DNA of 64,000 nt from Gonocerus acuteangulatus (taxonomy: Eukaryota > Arthropoda > Insecta > Hemiptera > Coreidae), in contig OX328124.1 in assembly GCA_946811695.1 (NCBI GenBank), positions 98,566,547-98,630,546 of the forward strand, given 5' to 3'. The translations under genes and the position numbers were made by a program. This document shows, one piece after another, positions 1 through 10,742 of this stretch. The stretch's first letter is position 1, and every line of letters starts with the position of its first letter. The notes below the pieces were generated by a model. That model did no database searches and was not told where the DNA came from. It worked only from the letters and a program-made list of their open reading frames with translations.

Positions 1-655
1 CCACTAGTGTTGTTAATGTTTTTATTTATTTTCTGAGATTTATAAATTTATTTCTCCTTGTTATCAGTCTTAATTTAATTTGGTGTACTCCGTGTTATAA
101 AATTGTAAATTTTTAAGAGCAATAAAATCATTAATCGTTCATATTTTATTAATTGATTGTCATTGATAAATTTAGAAAATAATATATAATAATTTATTTA
201 TTTATATAATAGAGCACCGCAGTACTGGAGATCAACTCTTCCATTTGTCAAAGAACGTTCACTTCTGAACCATTAACTGATAAAAATAGAATTTACATAA
301 AAGTGGATGGTGGAAACTTTAGAAGAGTATCTTCAGAAGTCTAACAGAAAAGGAAAACATAAGAGAAAAGAACAAATAAATTAAGTTAATAATTAAGAGG
401 TCTAGAATGAACATTAAGTTCTGAAAAAAAAATGTTCTAATTATTATTATTATTTGAGTGTTATTTTTAATTATACTCATGGTAAATATTTAATTTTTGA
501 GATACAATTTGGTGTTTTTCAAATAGTATATTACGTAATGTTTGTGCGGGGCCATTTTCTGCATATAGTTAATATAGGGCCTATGTAATAGTTACATTTT
601 TATTCCACTCTTTATTATAATCAGCAAAGAAAGTTTGTATTATTATTACACTACT
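1..655. other. AT-rich sequence without a recognisable gene
   Basis: Both strands are dense in stop codons, and the composition is AT-rich with short A and T runs. I recognise no gene, RNA or element here. Confidence 0.5.
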
Positions 656-663
656 ACATGAAA

Positions 664-668
<5 letters not shown>

Positions 669-700
<32 letters not shown>

Positions 701-862
701 GGCGCATCTACTTCTAGGTCATTAGCGCCGACATCCAGGGTGCAGCGAGGAATTTTCCCAGCGAGCCTTGAGATGAGAAAATTCCTGCCGGAGGTGGGAA
801 TCGAACCCACCATCTCCCGCTTATGAATCCAGCGCGCTAGCCACTAGACTACGGGAGACCCC
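669..862 (-). mobile_element. tRNA-derived SINE with 13-bp target-site duplication
   Basis: Read on the minus strand, a tRNA-like head occupies about 860-787, with an A-box-like TAGTCTAGTGGCTAGCG and a B-box-like GGTTCGATTCCC. A body containing GGCGCTAATGACC follows, and then a poly(A) tail, seen as a T-run at 669-698. The 13-bp direct repeat acatgaaagtatt flanks it at 656-668 and 863-875, which marks LINE-mediated insertion. The tail and the lack of a closed acceptor stem argue against a working tRNA gene. Related bodies with the same gcgcatc...ccattagcgcc signature lie at 15.75 kb and 43.6-44.0 kb, so this is a family. Confidence 0.85.
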
Positions 863-875
863 ACATGAAAGTATT

Positions 876-2218
876 ATTATTATTACACTACTCTAAACAT
901 TTTTATGATCAATTAAATGATTATTATTACTCCTGAAGAAAACATATAGACGTGTATGCGAATAAAATGGGAAATATTGTAACATTTGGATTGAATAACA
1001 ATAACATACGAATGCATATTAGAAAACAGAAGCTAATAAAAATGGAGTCAAGTGAATTCCGCGAACCCAGGGGGAAATTGATATCAAAGCGTTAAAATGT
1101 CTACGTATAAATAAATACATACGCATGATACTGTGTCGCTATTCCTGGAATACTCAAAGAAAAAAAACAAAACTAAAAAAAAAAAATCAAATTTCATTAA
1201 GTTTATTTTCAAGTACGAATCCAATATTGAGTGGAGAGGGAGAGAGTAAAAATGTTTCCAGAAACTAATTAACAGCTGAGGGGCAAAAAGTATGGAAAAT
1301 GTCGCGGAAAGTAATCTGCGAATGGGCTAATTAATCTGTTTGATTTAATTTTTTGTGGCGTAGGTGTTTTGCCTGTCAAAAATAAACATTAATTTAATTC
1401 AGAATACATTAATTTGAGAAAAGCTAGCTTCTGTGGTCGAATTGATGTCGAAACTCAGAAGAGCTTATAGGAAATGTTGATATTACAATACTAATTTGTG
1501 ACGAAAAAACCGTGACGATCGTAAAAATTTAGATAAATACCCTTGTTGTGCTCAAATGTATACATGTAGATTTTATTAAATTTCGGTTAAAACTATGTTA
1601 CTTTCAATGAGATATCTTCAATTCTTTTTGAAAAAATTAGAAGCTCAAATATGACAGAGTTCTCAGTTTTCCTCCTTTATAAATACCCACGGAGAAGCAG
1701 AGACAGTAGATCGTGCTTATTAACTAGCTCAATCTGAACACCAAAATTATTTGATAATATACGAACCAAAAAAAGCTTTAATAGGCCTCTGAGTATATTT
1801 TTTAGTATTATCAAACGTCAGAAGCGTATGAAACATAAAGACAAGCATTACTAATATGCTAATTAAGAGTCAGATAATAAGAATCTGTTACCCTGTCTGT
1901 TGCAGTTTTGTGCTGTACGGTTTAATTAATAGATAAATCACAAGGTGAGATGAAACTGGAGAAAAACTTAGTGATTTATGACAGTGTACAAATCGAAGCC
2001 CCCCATACTACATAGAAACAAACTCTTGTTTAAATAATAATAACTTGAGATAATTATCCTTGCTGATTTTTTTTATATTCAATGTTATTTGCTTAGGAGT
2101 TTAAACAGCTTCTTCTGAAAACTTTAATCCAAAAAAATCAGCATGAAATATGCATAATTGTTCTTTGTAAAGATTGCAAACAAAAATATCACTTAACAAG
2201 CTGTTACCCGGCGTTCCA

Positions 2219-2219
<1 letters not shown>
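876..2219. other. Non-coding stretch, nothing recognised
   Basis: AT-rich with several A-runs. No open frame looks protein-like and no repeat family was recognised. Confidence 0.4.

Positions 2220-2250
<31 letters not shown>
2220..2250. repeat. poly(A) tract
   Basis: An uninterrupted run of about 31 A. It could be the tail of a decayed retroposon, but no body is recognisable next to it. Confidence 0.9.
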
Positions 2251-2252
<2 letters not shown>

Positions 2253-2382
2253 GAAACCAAATAAGTAATATTTAAATCTAATGACGCAAATCTGTATCTG
2301 TTCAGGTTCACAGTTTCGAACGCGTGACCTCCGAACAGTGAGTCCGAGACTATTGTCTCCTAGCCTAAGACACTTCCAGGAT

Positions 2383-2471
2383 CAAGACCTACCTGTGTGC
2401 CAAGTTTGGTCAAAATTGGATAAACGGTGTGGACTTGTATAAGGAACAAACAGATAAACAGACAGACACGT
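2383..2471 (-). repeat. Dispersed repeat containing a TTTGGTCAAA motif
   Basis: The stretch with gtgccaagtttggtcaaa, then ggtgtggacttgtataagg, then acagacagacacg recurs at 49785-49890 in the same orientation, partially at 49440-49505, and inverted at 6484-6670. The copies at 6.5 kb and 49.8 kb border TA-rich sequence. The class is unknown; it resembles the end of a larger dispersed element rather than a gene. Confidence 0.7.
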
Positions 2472-2668
2472 GGACCTGAGTTCAAATCCCAGATTTTTCC
2501 TTCTACTGTCTTCGTTCATGGGTTGAATTCGGCCTCCCTGACCGTCCAACCCAGCCATTAATTAATTTAATAATGGGTGCTAATGACTCTAGCAGTCGAA
2601 GTAGTCAAGAGGAAGAAAATTAGGCGGCCGGAGCGTAGTACTAACCACACTATCTCCCTCGGTCCTTT
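2472..2668 (+). mobile_element. 5'-truncated tRNA-derived SINE
   Basis: It starts inside the tRNA-like part, at the B-box-like GAGTTCAAATCCC, and then follows the body seen complete at 22.4 and 28.4 kb. Shared landmarks are CTTCGTTCATGG, GGCCTCCCTG, the ATTAATTTAATAATGGG block, AGCAGTCGAAG and GGCGGCCGGAGC. The A box is missing. It abuts the preceding dispersed repeat directly. Confidence 0.8.
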
Positions 2669-3139
2669 AGGAGGGTTTAAACAATAACCAATTTATGAAT
2701 AGGCTCGTATCGACCGTCGTATTTAGTCCATTGTAGACATGATGACCAATCAATGACAACATAAAAAACACTATTTTAAAAATCCATATCGGTGCATAAG
2801 AAGCCAGGGATTTATTCCAGTCCTTTAAATACAAATTAATTATTATCTTAGCAAATTATTATAAATATAATAAAACCGTTCATGTTGATTTTAAATTTAT
2901 TTAGGTAATTTAAAGTAAATTATTTAGGATTGCAGCATACAAGCACTCTTTTCTACGGGATGTGCATAGCAATACAGCTCCTCCATGACGAACATTTTAC
3001 TTCTTATAAATTTCCGTTGCTCGATTTTCTTTTAAATACTCACTTTAATATTACTTGAACAATAGATAGATGTTATGGTTACATAGGCACTAGTTTGAAC
3101 GTTGATTTTAATTAACTGTGCCCTATTAATTAGTCCATC

Positions 3140-3235
3140 CTACACACTGAGGGAATAGGGGCCATATCGTTGAGTAGCCGAGGGAACACGTGTCGCCAAT
3201 AGATCTTGAGGCTGTGATATAGGTTCCAACTGTTC
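3140..3235 (-). CDS. Candidate terminal coding exon of an unidentified gene
   Basis: Read on the minus strand, a pyrimidine-rich tract ending in CAG (about 3259-3236) is a good 3' splice-site match. Directly after it a frame stays open for 31 codons and ends in TAG at 3142-3140. The peptide, starting EQLEPISQPQ, is polar and proline-rich and I cannot assign it to a family. It lies on the same strand as the signal-peptide exon at 15 kb and about 12 kb downstream of it, so the two could belong to one gene with long introns. This is inference only: no exon between them was identified, and the incoming phase is unknown. A 71-codon ATG frame in another register overlaps this stretch and may be the chance product. 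Confidence 0.25.
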   Translation of the reverse strand, partial: EQLEPISQPQDLLATRVPSATQRYGPYSLSV

Positions 3236-3636
3236 CTGTGGAGTAGAATGGGAGGAAGACTGTTGTTACCCACATATACTCACTTATAATTAACACAAAC
3301 AGCTGACAGTGGTAAGACAACAGCTGTATGCAGGCCTCCACAGCTGTTCCTTCAGTTCAACATCGATGCTAACCCTCCTAGTTCAAAGGGGAGGATTAGA
3401 ACAATTATACATCCTCAGATCATCCAGAGTGAGTTTCTATTTATGTTGAATTAGCATATCAATGCTGCTATTGTTAATCATCTCAAAGTTGCTCTTTATA
3501 TTTGTATTCATTCGTATAAAGCGGCCACGCGTTTTCTTCAAATTTAATGGTTGTTTAATTAGTCTTGAATCCTAGAAGCTTGATAAAACTAATCGTCGGG
3601 GTCTGAAAATCAAATGAGATAAATAATAAATTTAGT

Positions 3637-3641
<5 letters not shown>

Positions 3642-3682
<41 letters not shown>
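3642..3682. repeat. (TA)n microsatellite
   Basis: About 20 uninterrupted TA units. Confidence 0.95.
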
Positions 3683-3685
<3 letters not shown>

Positions 3686-3720
3686 TAGTTTATTTCATAT
3701 CTTTTGCCTACCTTCTTTCG

Positions 3721-3872
3721 GGCTTTGTGTCGCACTCCTTCAGGGGCTCTCCTAGTTAGGAAGCCCTCTCGTCATATTTTCTCGCCTGGGGTAGTACTTT
3801 AGTATGAGAGAAACATTATCGGAGGACTTTCTAATTTGGAAAGCCCCTGAAGACTTGCGGCACAAAGCATGA
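3721..3872. repeat. Imperfect inverted repeat, possible small foldback element
   Basis: The left side reads gctttgtgtcgcac...ttcaggggct...ttaggaagccc. The right side carries its approximate complement, ggaaagcccctgaag...gcggcacaaagc. The arms are about 50 bp with a central spacer. No target-site duplication was identified. Confidence 0.55.
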
Positions 3873-3882
3873 ACCATGTTGG

Positions 3883-5100
3883 GCAAAATTAATCTAACAA
3901 CTACATTTCTTAGGATTTCAAAGAGTATATATATATCTCACAGCCTCCAATCTCCATTTTTTAATAAGGTACATGAATAAATATATATGTATATGTGTTG
4001 GTTTTCGCTTTTTTCTGCTGGTTTAAGAACATTTTAGAACTTAAAACTTTAAGCCTTTGGGGCTAATAGCTGATACATGCATGATCTCATCAGTCTAGAC
4101 GTGGCCATTACCTGCGGAGGGTTCTTGGATTTGTAGGCTGTGTTTATATATATTTTTTTAGTACCTCTGAAGAGGCCTCATAAGGAAGAGAAACATGTAG
4201 AGCGAAATAAAGGATTGGGGAATATAGTGAATGTTTTGTTTAAAATTTGACATTTTTCCACATGTAAATATAATATTGTAAGGATACTAAATAAGTCAGG
4301 CATAATTATTATTCAAAATTATTATTATTATCTTTCGAAAAAGATAAGGCATCAGCCCTTTCCTGGCTAGAGGGTGGTAACCTATAGATAACCCATCCTA
4401 AAATTCGTTGTCAATAATAAATAGACGTTAAAATTTAAATAAATAATAAACTGCTAGTCACTAAATTCAAGTTGTGCTGAATTTAGTATTAAATGAGAAA
4501 TTTAGACAAAATTGTATGCTGCACCTGGCTGTTGGTAGTGCTTTGATATTTGTGCTATCTAGATATGTGTTATGAGGTGGGTGATGACAAGAGGCCTACG
4601 GCGAGATATAAACTCCCTTGTGGAGGCGTACTCAATCATCCTAATTGCACCACGGCTTCACATACAACACTCATGTCGAAATGAAACACTCACTCCTGTA
4701 TTTTTACGCTTTTTTTTTCATTCCATTTTATTTTTTTATATACTATATATGTATATTTTGAGAATACTTTTTGTTATGTTGTCATCGCACAATAATAGAT
4801 TTATTTATTTATATTATGGTATGCAGCTTCGGAGACACAATTTTCAAATATTTTAATTCGAAATATTAACCTACCAGGCATAAACTAGAATTCCGGTGCA
4901 TTCTACGCATGCCTTTTTTGGGTCTCGTTGCATGTTTCATTGAATGGCGAGATTTTTGTTATCAGAATTTCCGGATTGGTTTGATGCAAAGAATGTTTCC
5001 AATGAAAGGAAAGAACATACTTATACTTATTGTCACAGTCTTGCAAAATTTAACTTCAATTTTCCGATAACACAGGTCAACTTTTAAACTAAAACAAAAA
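3883..5100. other. Non-coding stretch with decayed repeat pieces
   Basis: Around 4340-4430 is a block (cagccctttcctggctag, ggtggtaacctatag, gttgtcaataataaat) that shares wording with 15.9-16.0 kb and 43.8 kb and probably derives from the same SINE body family. A 94-codon ATG frame at 4572-4856 encodes a hydrophobic, T-run-driven peptide without family features, and I do not call it a gene. Confidence 0.45.
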
Positions 5101-5104
5101 CACT

Positions 5105-5525
5105 CCTTCTTGGGAGTCGCTAATTACGATGAGCAGGCTACTTCAACTTCACATAAGATTCAAGGTTATTTGAAAGTCAAGTAGAGAAAAGAACCGTAGG
5201 AAAAATCTGAAACAATTCATGCGGATATATTTGAGGTTCCTGAGTCCAAATCCGTAGTTTGTTAGACATTTACGCCTTTTCCCAGAGGTCATTTGAAGGT
5301 CAAATAGGAAAAAAAACATATAAAAAAATCTGAAAAAAAATCATTCAAAAATTCATTTTTTGGGAGGCCGTGCAAGTCAAACAAACTACGGGTTCGGACC
5401 CAGGGACCTAAACAACACACCCATGAATGTTTTCAGATTTTTCATAGAGTTTTTTCTCTGTTTGACATTCAAATGAACTTGAATCTGACGCTCATCGTAA
5501 TCAGCGACCCCAAAACCACATAAGG
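5105..5525. mobile_element. Diverged foldback/MITE-like inverted repeat
   Basis: The left arm (gagtcgctaattacgatgag, tttgaaagtcaagtagag, aatctgaaacaattcatg, tccgtagtttgttagac) is matched in inverse order by the right arm to about 5525 (ctacgggttcgg, catgaatgttttcagatt, gacattcaaatgaac, ctcatcgtaatcagcgac). The arms are about 170 bp and roughly 80 percent alike by eye, with a short unrelated centre. There is no open frame. The superfamily cannot be assigned because the ends are not sharp. Confidence 0.65.
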
Positions 5526-5529
5526 ATCA

Positions 5530-6480
5530 TACCATTCCGAGAGTTTTTTTTAGATGAAATGTTGATGTGTGAAATTCATGCTACCGAGAAACATTCTGGT
5601 TAACTGTTCTTTTTTTTTTAAATTAAATCATTATTAAATTAGATCATTCTTATTGATGTATAAAGCAGTAGTTAGGGGAATCGCAGATCCATTTTACATG
5701 TTCAGGCGAATTCCCAACCACTAAGCATTATTGAGAAACCCTTACGACGAATAGTACATTATTCTTGGTGATTCTATAGGTAATTATATTCAGAGCTATT
5801 GACAAATACAATCTGCAAATATAAATTATGTTCTAAATAAGTATTGAATAATTCATATTATAATTTATGCAACAGGTAGTAAATATATACCAGACGATTG
5901 AGGAAAATTTACCTTTCTATATAACAGATAAATTCGCTGGTGGAGAGGTAGATTATTCCTCGGAGTAAGCATGAATCATTGTATGGATAGATAAGTTTGT
6001 GTTGATGATAGCAAGTTGCAATGATAGCCCGAGGAACAAGAAGGCGATTGGAGCAGGCAAATTTCCAACTCCATTCATCACTGACCAATAGACTAGGTAT
6101 TCAATACCGTTCTCAGAGTCTGTCTCTATGGTTCATTATTGCGGCCTGAACATTACAAAGCATTTCACGAATCAGTTGTAGTGAGATCCTTACAGCGTAG
6201 ATTTCTGTAGGATTAATGCTGGTGAACAACTTAGGTATTAGTTAGGAAATGTAAACATTAATCATGCTTCCTACAGAAAGAAATCCTTTAAACAAACCTT
6301 GATTAGTAGATTCCTGATTCAAATGATCGGGTTACAGCACTTTGCTTTATTATCCGCAACCTTAGAATGTGTTTTAATTAACATATAACAATACAACAGA
6401 TATAAATGTTCATAACTAACCACAATCCTCGGAAGGTGGGTAGTGAACAATACATTCCTGAATAATTTGCTTAAAATCTA
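5530..6480. other. Non-coding stretch, nothing recognised
   Basis: No gene or repeat recognised. The part at about 5930-6120 is less AT-rich, and on the minus strand it holds a short hydrophobic frame ending near 5965, but no splice sites or family features support an exon. Confidence 0.35.
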
Positions 6481-6483
6481 TAT

Positions 6484-6670
6484 ATATAAAAATCACGTGT
6501 CTGTCTGTTTGTCTGTTTGTCTGTTTTTCTGTTTGTCTGTTTGTTTGTTCCTTATACAAATCCACACCGTTTGTCTGATATTGACCAAACTTCGCACATA
6601 GATACGTCTTGATCCGGGAAATCTCGTAGTCTAGCTCAAAATCTTCTAGGATTCACAGTTCGGGAGTTAC
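6484..6670 (+). repeat. Dispersed repeat with TCTGTTTG minisatellite (inverted copy)
   Basis: It starts with a short TA run, then aaaatcacgtgtctgtctg and a run of variant TCTGTTTG units. Then comes ccttatacaaatccacaccg and tgaccaaacttcgcacatag, the complement of the 2383-2471 and 49785-49890 copies. This is the most complete copy in the window. Its class is unknown. Confidence 0.7.
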
Positions 6671-6699
6671 GCCTTCGAAAATGTCATTTATGAAGGAGT

Positions 6700-7540
6700 A
6701 AATTCTCCGAAATAGCCATTTTCTTCCAGTGTTGCAACTTCTTCAAAGAAGAACGGCAATATAGATGGAACTTAGCAAGCCAACAAAACTCTTCTTTTTT
6801 TTTTTAAGTTTTACTTTCTTTTTGTTTTTGTTTTACTTTTTTTTAAGTTATACTTATTTTTAGAGTTTTATTTTAACTTCTTTTAAAGTTTTACCTATTC
6901 TCAAAATAGCCTTATATTCTCAGAATTTGGAGAAAAATCATATTTCTGTTTAAGAAGTATATAACAAGTAGTAAGACAACACTGGGCTCCTAGATGTTAT
7001 TCCGTTTTGCGACAGAATTAAGCTTGAAAATACATTTAAACGGTTTAAGTTTTTAACAAATCTTTTTTGAAACATTTCGTTAAAACTTTGTTCTAAAACA
7101 TTTCAGTTTTAACCTTTGTTTGTTTAATTAGAAATTACAATTTAAATTACATTACGTTTGCAAACGTGTGTATCAAACTTTTTTAACTTTGAACTTTTTT
7201 AAGTTTAAACATTTTTTAAGTCTACCTTTTAGCCTTTTAAGTCTATCTTAAAGTAATAAAAAGTAAATATATCGTATAACATAAATTTATTTCTGTAGGA
7301 CAACACTGGGCTTAGAAGCCATTTTTCTTTTGCTATAAAACGTATGTTTTAAGCTTGAACATTTTTTCTTTTTTTAGCCTTAGTGTTTATATCTAACATT
7401 CATACATCTAACTTTTTAAGTGTCTGCAAACTTTTTAAGTTTTCAAACGTGCGTTAATCAAACTTCACAAAGTTTGCAAAAGTGTCTGTATCAAACTTTT
7501 AGTTATGCCATACATGGTGTTAATATAGAATATAGAAGTG
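6700..7540. other. T-rich non-coding stretch
   Basis: Low-complexity sequence dominated by tttaagtttt-type words in loosely repeated form. No gene recognised. Confidence 0.4.
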
Positions 7541-7548
7541 TTTAATTG

Positions 7549-8283
7549 CTTGGAAAATTAACCAATAAGAGAATTAAAATTATGAGATGTGACAATGGTA
7601 AGGAATATTTAAATAGTATGATTTATGCTTTTACAAAGAATAAGAGTACCTAAATTAATCCATGCCCTCATATATTCACAAATTAAAGGGAACTGCTGAC
7701 CAATTTTTTAGAACAATTATGAATATATGTCATTGTTTACTGGCAGAATTTATTGTTGTAAAAAAGTTTTGGCCAAAAATTGTTTGTGGAGCAACTTATT
7801 TGAAAAATCGCACTTTAGCTAAAACCATTGAGAATAAAACATCCTATAAAATATATTTGGAAAGAAACCAGATGTTTCTAAGTTACGTTTATATGGTAGT
7901 AAAGTTGTTCTTAAGAAACCAGAACAAATAACGACTTAAATGGGGTAAGAAGGTGAATATTTGCATTTTAATCCGTTATAGTGAAGCTTGGGAGTACTTT
8001 TGAATAATAAAATCATAGTCACTATGCATGTTGATGATGATTAGTTAATAGTTAGGTTAGTGGGAACTGATGAAAAATTTTAATGAAGAAAGGGAACCGG
8101 ACTTGATTTATTTTTAGATGAAAGCCTTGGATAAATACAAATGTATAGTTTTAAACAAAATAATACTTGGGATTTAGTTGAAAATAAGAAAGTTGTAAAT
8201 GCAAAATGTTGACCAGTTGGACATAGAGACTGCATTCTTAAATGGTAAAATCAATTCGGAAGTGTATATTTGAGGAGATTGGT
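7549..8283 (+). pseudogene. Ty1/Copia retrotransposon pol relic (integrase to RT)
   Basis: Fragments of a Copia polyprotein lie in order in shifting frames. First is an integrase core piece with the motif RCDNGKEYLNS (about 7588-7620), carrying the second catalytic Asp. Next, at 7662-7931, comes the stretch expected after the catalytic Glu, including LKGTADQFFRTIMN, KKFWPKIV and YLKNRTLAKTIENK. Near 8120-8210 there are scraps like the start of the RT region, and near 8220-8265 the RT motif LDIETAFLNGK. Stops, frameshifts and large internal deletions remove most of RT and all of RNase H, and no LTRs are visible. The residues are diagnostic of Copia rather than Gypsy. The element is long dead. 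Confidence 0.85.
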
Positions 8284-8293
8284 ATCAAAGTTG

Positions 8294-8334
8294 GACAACT
8301 CCATTTTTTTTCAATTGAAAAAAATGGAGTTGTC
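8294..8334. repeat. Near-perfect 41-bp palindrome
   Basis: gacaactccattttttt is followed by its exact complement around a caattg centre. The hairpin begins 11 bp after the last recognisable Copia RT codons, so it may mark a rearrangement within the relic. Confidence 0.85.
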
Positions 8335-8339
8335 TAACA

Positions 8340-9180
8340 TTTGAGTCAAATGAATATATTGGAGACATGCTCAAAAACTCATTGTGTAAAGAAACATTTG
8401 AGAAATTCAGAAATATGTTAAATTTGATATTTTATATTTCACATATTGTTCATACTTCCTGCCTTAGGGAGGAACATTTTTGTCGGTTATACAATTTATA
8501 ATGTGAAGTGATGTACATCTTGCTGTTTGTGTATGTAATAAATTAATATGAACTTGACATGCTTTTATGAATCTCCCACACTTTTACTACTTTTAAATCA
8601 TTTCTTATCTCAACAATTTTAATTATAAAAAGGGTCAAAAGGCACATTTAATTTTAAAAAATATGGTAGTAATACCCATTATGAATAACTCCTACAAGGA
8701 ATCAATTACATTCTCTTCTAGATTTGTACCAAAAATATTTACTTTATTATCATAAATTATTCCTCCAAGCCCTCAATCTTAGAACCTTTAAAAAAATATG
8801 TTCCATTAAGGAGAAGGCAGCAACCATGGAGTTTTATATCATTTTTATTGTTTCATAACGTTTTGTCCATCGCAAGCCTAACTTAATTTCACTTTTAATA
8901 TTTAAATTTATATCATTTTGATTTGCTGTCATGGAATTGTCTTTAAAACATTTCCTTCTTATTAAAATGAATTCTTTCATTTATCCCCCCCCCCAGGTGA
9001 ATTGAATTTTCCATGCAATTTTCTATTAATCTAAATATGCCAAGCCTCTTTATTATTGACATATTTACACCCTGCAGTTTTATTACATTTTTATATCTGC
9101 TTTCTTTTGTCTAAGATATTTATATCCTCTGACTACTCCATTATTTAAATACGCTTGCAATTTGAGCGCAATATTGTTGC
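8340..9180. other. Non-coding stretch
   Basis: AT-rich with a C9 run near 8987. No gene or element recognised. Confidence 0.4.
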
Positions 9181-9214
9181 AAAATCAAAAAAAAAAAAAA
9201 GAAAAAAAAAAAAA

Positions 9215-9541
9215 GGCCACGAGGACCCTAAGTGGCAGATACTATAGAGGAATAGGATTCATGACTGTACAGCACACTAGGGAGATAGTGTGGTGAGTAC
9301 TATGCTCCAACCGCCTGATTTTCCCCTAGGCTGCTTCGACACCTCAAGCCATTAGCACCCAGGGTATCCATTGGTAAATTTATTAATGGCTGGGTTGGCC
9401 TAGGGACTGCCAGTGAAGCCAAATTCAACCCAAGAACGAAGACATTAGAAGAAAAAATCTTTATTGTTTGCTCGAGATTCGATCTCAGGTGCTCCAGTTT
9501 ATTAGTCCAGTGCTCTACCACTGAGCTAATCTCGACCCCTC
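9215..9541 (-). mobile_element. tRNA-derived SINE, near full length
   Basis: Read on the minus strand, it starts with a tRNA-like head, GGGGTCGAGATTAGCTCAGTGG (the TAGCTCAGTGG part is the A box), with a B-box-like GATCGAATCTCG, then the common body with AATTCAACC-type wording, the ATTAAT block, AGCAGCC and GGCGG. It ends in a poly(A) tail, seen as A-runs interrupted by one G at 9188-9214 read in plus orientation, so the homopolymer lies beside the body end. Same family as the copies at 2.5, 22.4, 28.4, 33.8 and 39.7 kb. Confidence 0.8.
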
Positions 9542-9920
9542 GCCAAATCAAATTAATCCCCCATTAATTTATTTAGTATAAGTCCTTATTGAAATTCCCA
9601 AATAGCTTTAATTCATTGTTGTCTATAGCTGCAACAAAAATATCTAAATTTGTTTTTCTTAGATAGCCCTATTTCCTATGACAAAAGGGCTATCCTTAAA
9701 GAAGAGCTCATAAACCTTAAGAATTGAAAGAGAAGCTTTAATATAACGGAAAATGTCAACAACAAAATGTGAAAGTTTATTTGGAACAAAAAGTTTTTAA
9801 TACTTTCCTTTTGGCTCAATTAATATAAATCCTGCATCAATTACTTTTTCAATCATAGAAAGAAAAACCTTAGTTACAGATTATTACATGAAAAGGTATG
9901 GAACATAACATATTAATATT

Positions 9921-10642
9921 ATAAGTAAAGATGGAATGGTTGGGATTCGGATAAATAAACCTCAATATGATTTTGTTTTAAAAAATCTATATTTCGGATG
10001 TTTTGGCTACTGATTGGTAGCCTTCGTCAGCTAAAATGACAAAAAAAGAAATTAATACAGAAACCAAAAAAAGTTTATAATTGTGATAGGTAACAGAACT
10101 AAAAATACAATTAAGATATAAAAGAACATATCGTCTTAAATTCTTAGAATGAGTAGAATGAAAAAGTAAATAGGTACAATAATTGATTTTAATAGTAATT
10201 AGTAACATTAATTGATTTTACAAAGAAATATGAGACTACATACCAATGACAAATATAGTAGCTAATAGTAACATTAATTAATTTTACAAAGAAATAAGAT
10301 ACTAACCTAGCTACTATATTTGTCATTGGTATGTAGTTTCATATTTCTTTGTAAAATCAATTAATGTTACTAATTACTATTAAAATCAATTATTGTACCT
10401 ATTTACTTTTTCATTCTAAGAATTTAAGACGATATGTTCTTTTATAAGTTAATTGTATTTTTAGTTCTGTTACCTATCACAATTATAAACTTTTTTTGGT
10501 TTCTGTATTAATTTATTTTTTTGTAATTTTAGCTGACGAAGGCTACCAATCAGTAGACAAAACGTCCGAAATATAGATTTTTTAAAACAAAATCATATTG
10601 AGGCTTATTTAGCCGAATCCCAACCATTCCATCTTTGCTTAT
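9921..10642. mobile_element. 0.7-kb palindrome, probably Penelope-like retroelement ends
   Basis: Two arms of about 340 bp (9921-10264 and 10309-10642) are inverse copies of each other, closely matched along their length, around a 44-bp loop. The loop repeats, in direct orientation, a piece of the left arm (tagtaacattaatt...ttttacaaagaaata). Each arm contains a CTGACGA followed by a 6-bp stem (ggctac/gtagcc), an AAAAC and then cgtcc or catcc, resembling the hammerhead-ribozyme core that Penelope-like elements carry in their terminal repeats. In both arms the expected G of GAAAC is A, so activity is doubtful. No reverse transcriptase is present. An ordinary foldback element is the alternative. 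Confidence 0.55.
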
Positions 10643-10696
10643 CACCTCGACGGCTAACTATCTAATCATCATTATTAACATTATATTTAAAAAAGT

Positions 10697-10742
10697 CCGA
10701 CTCGCAGGAACTGCGTCATCTTAGCGCGGTTCCATTCATATC
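10697..10742 (+). repeat. Head piece of a dispersed repeat (gactcgcaggaactgc type)
   Basis: gactcgcaggaactgc then tcatcttagcgcggttcc is shared with 26195 and 37542, and its second half with 63228. Only the head is present at this site. Confidence 0.7.

Noticed and set aside
787..860. A functional tRNA gene on the minus strand
   Set aside because: The body, poly(A) tail and 13-bp duplication show a retroposed SINE.
4572..4856. 94-codon plus-strand gene
   Set aside because: The hydrophobic middle comes from T- and TA-rich sequence; no family features.
5930..6120. Host exon in a less AT-rich stretch
   Set aside because: No acceptor and donor pair in register with a frame was found.
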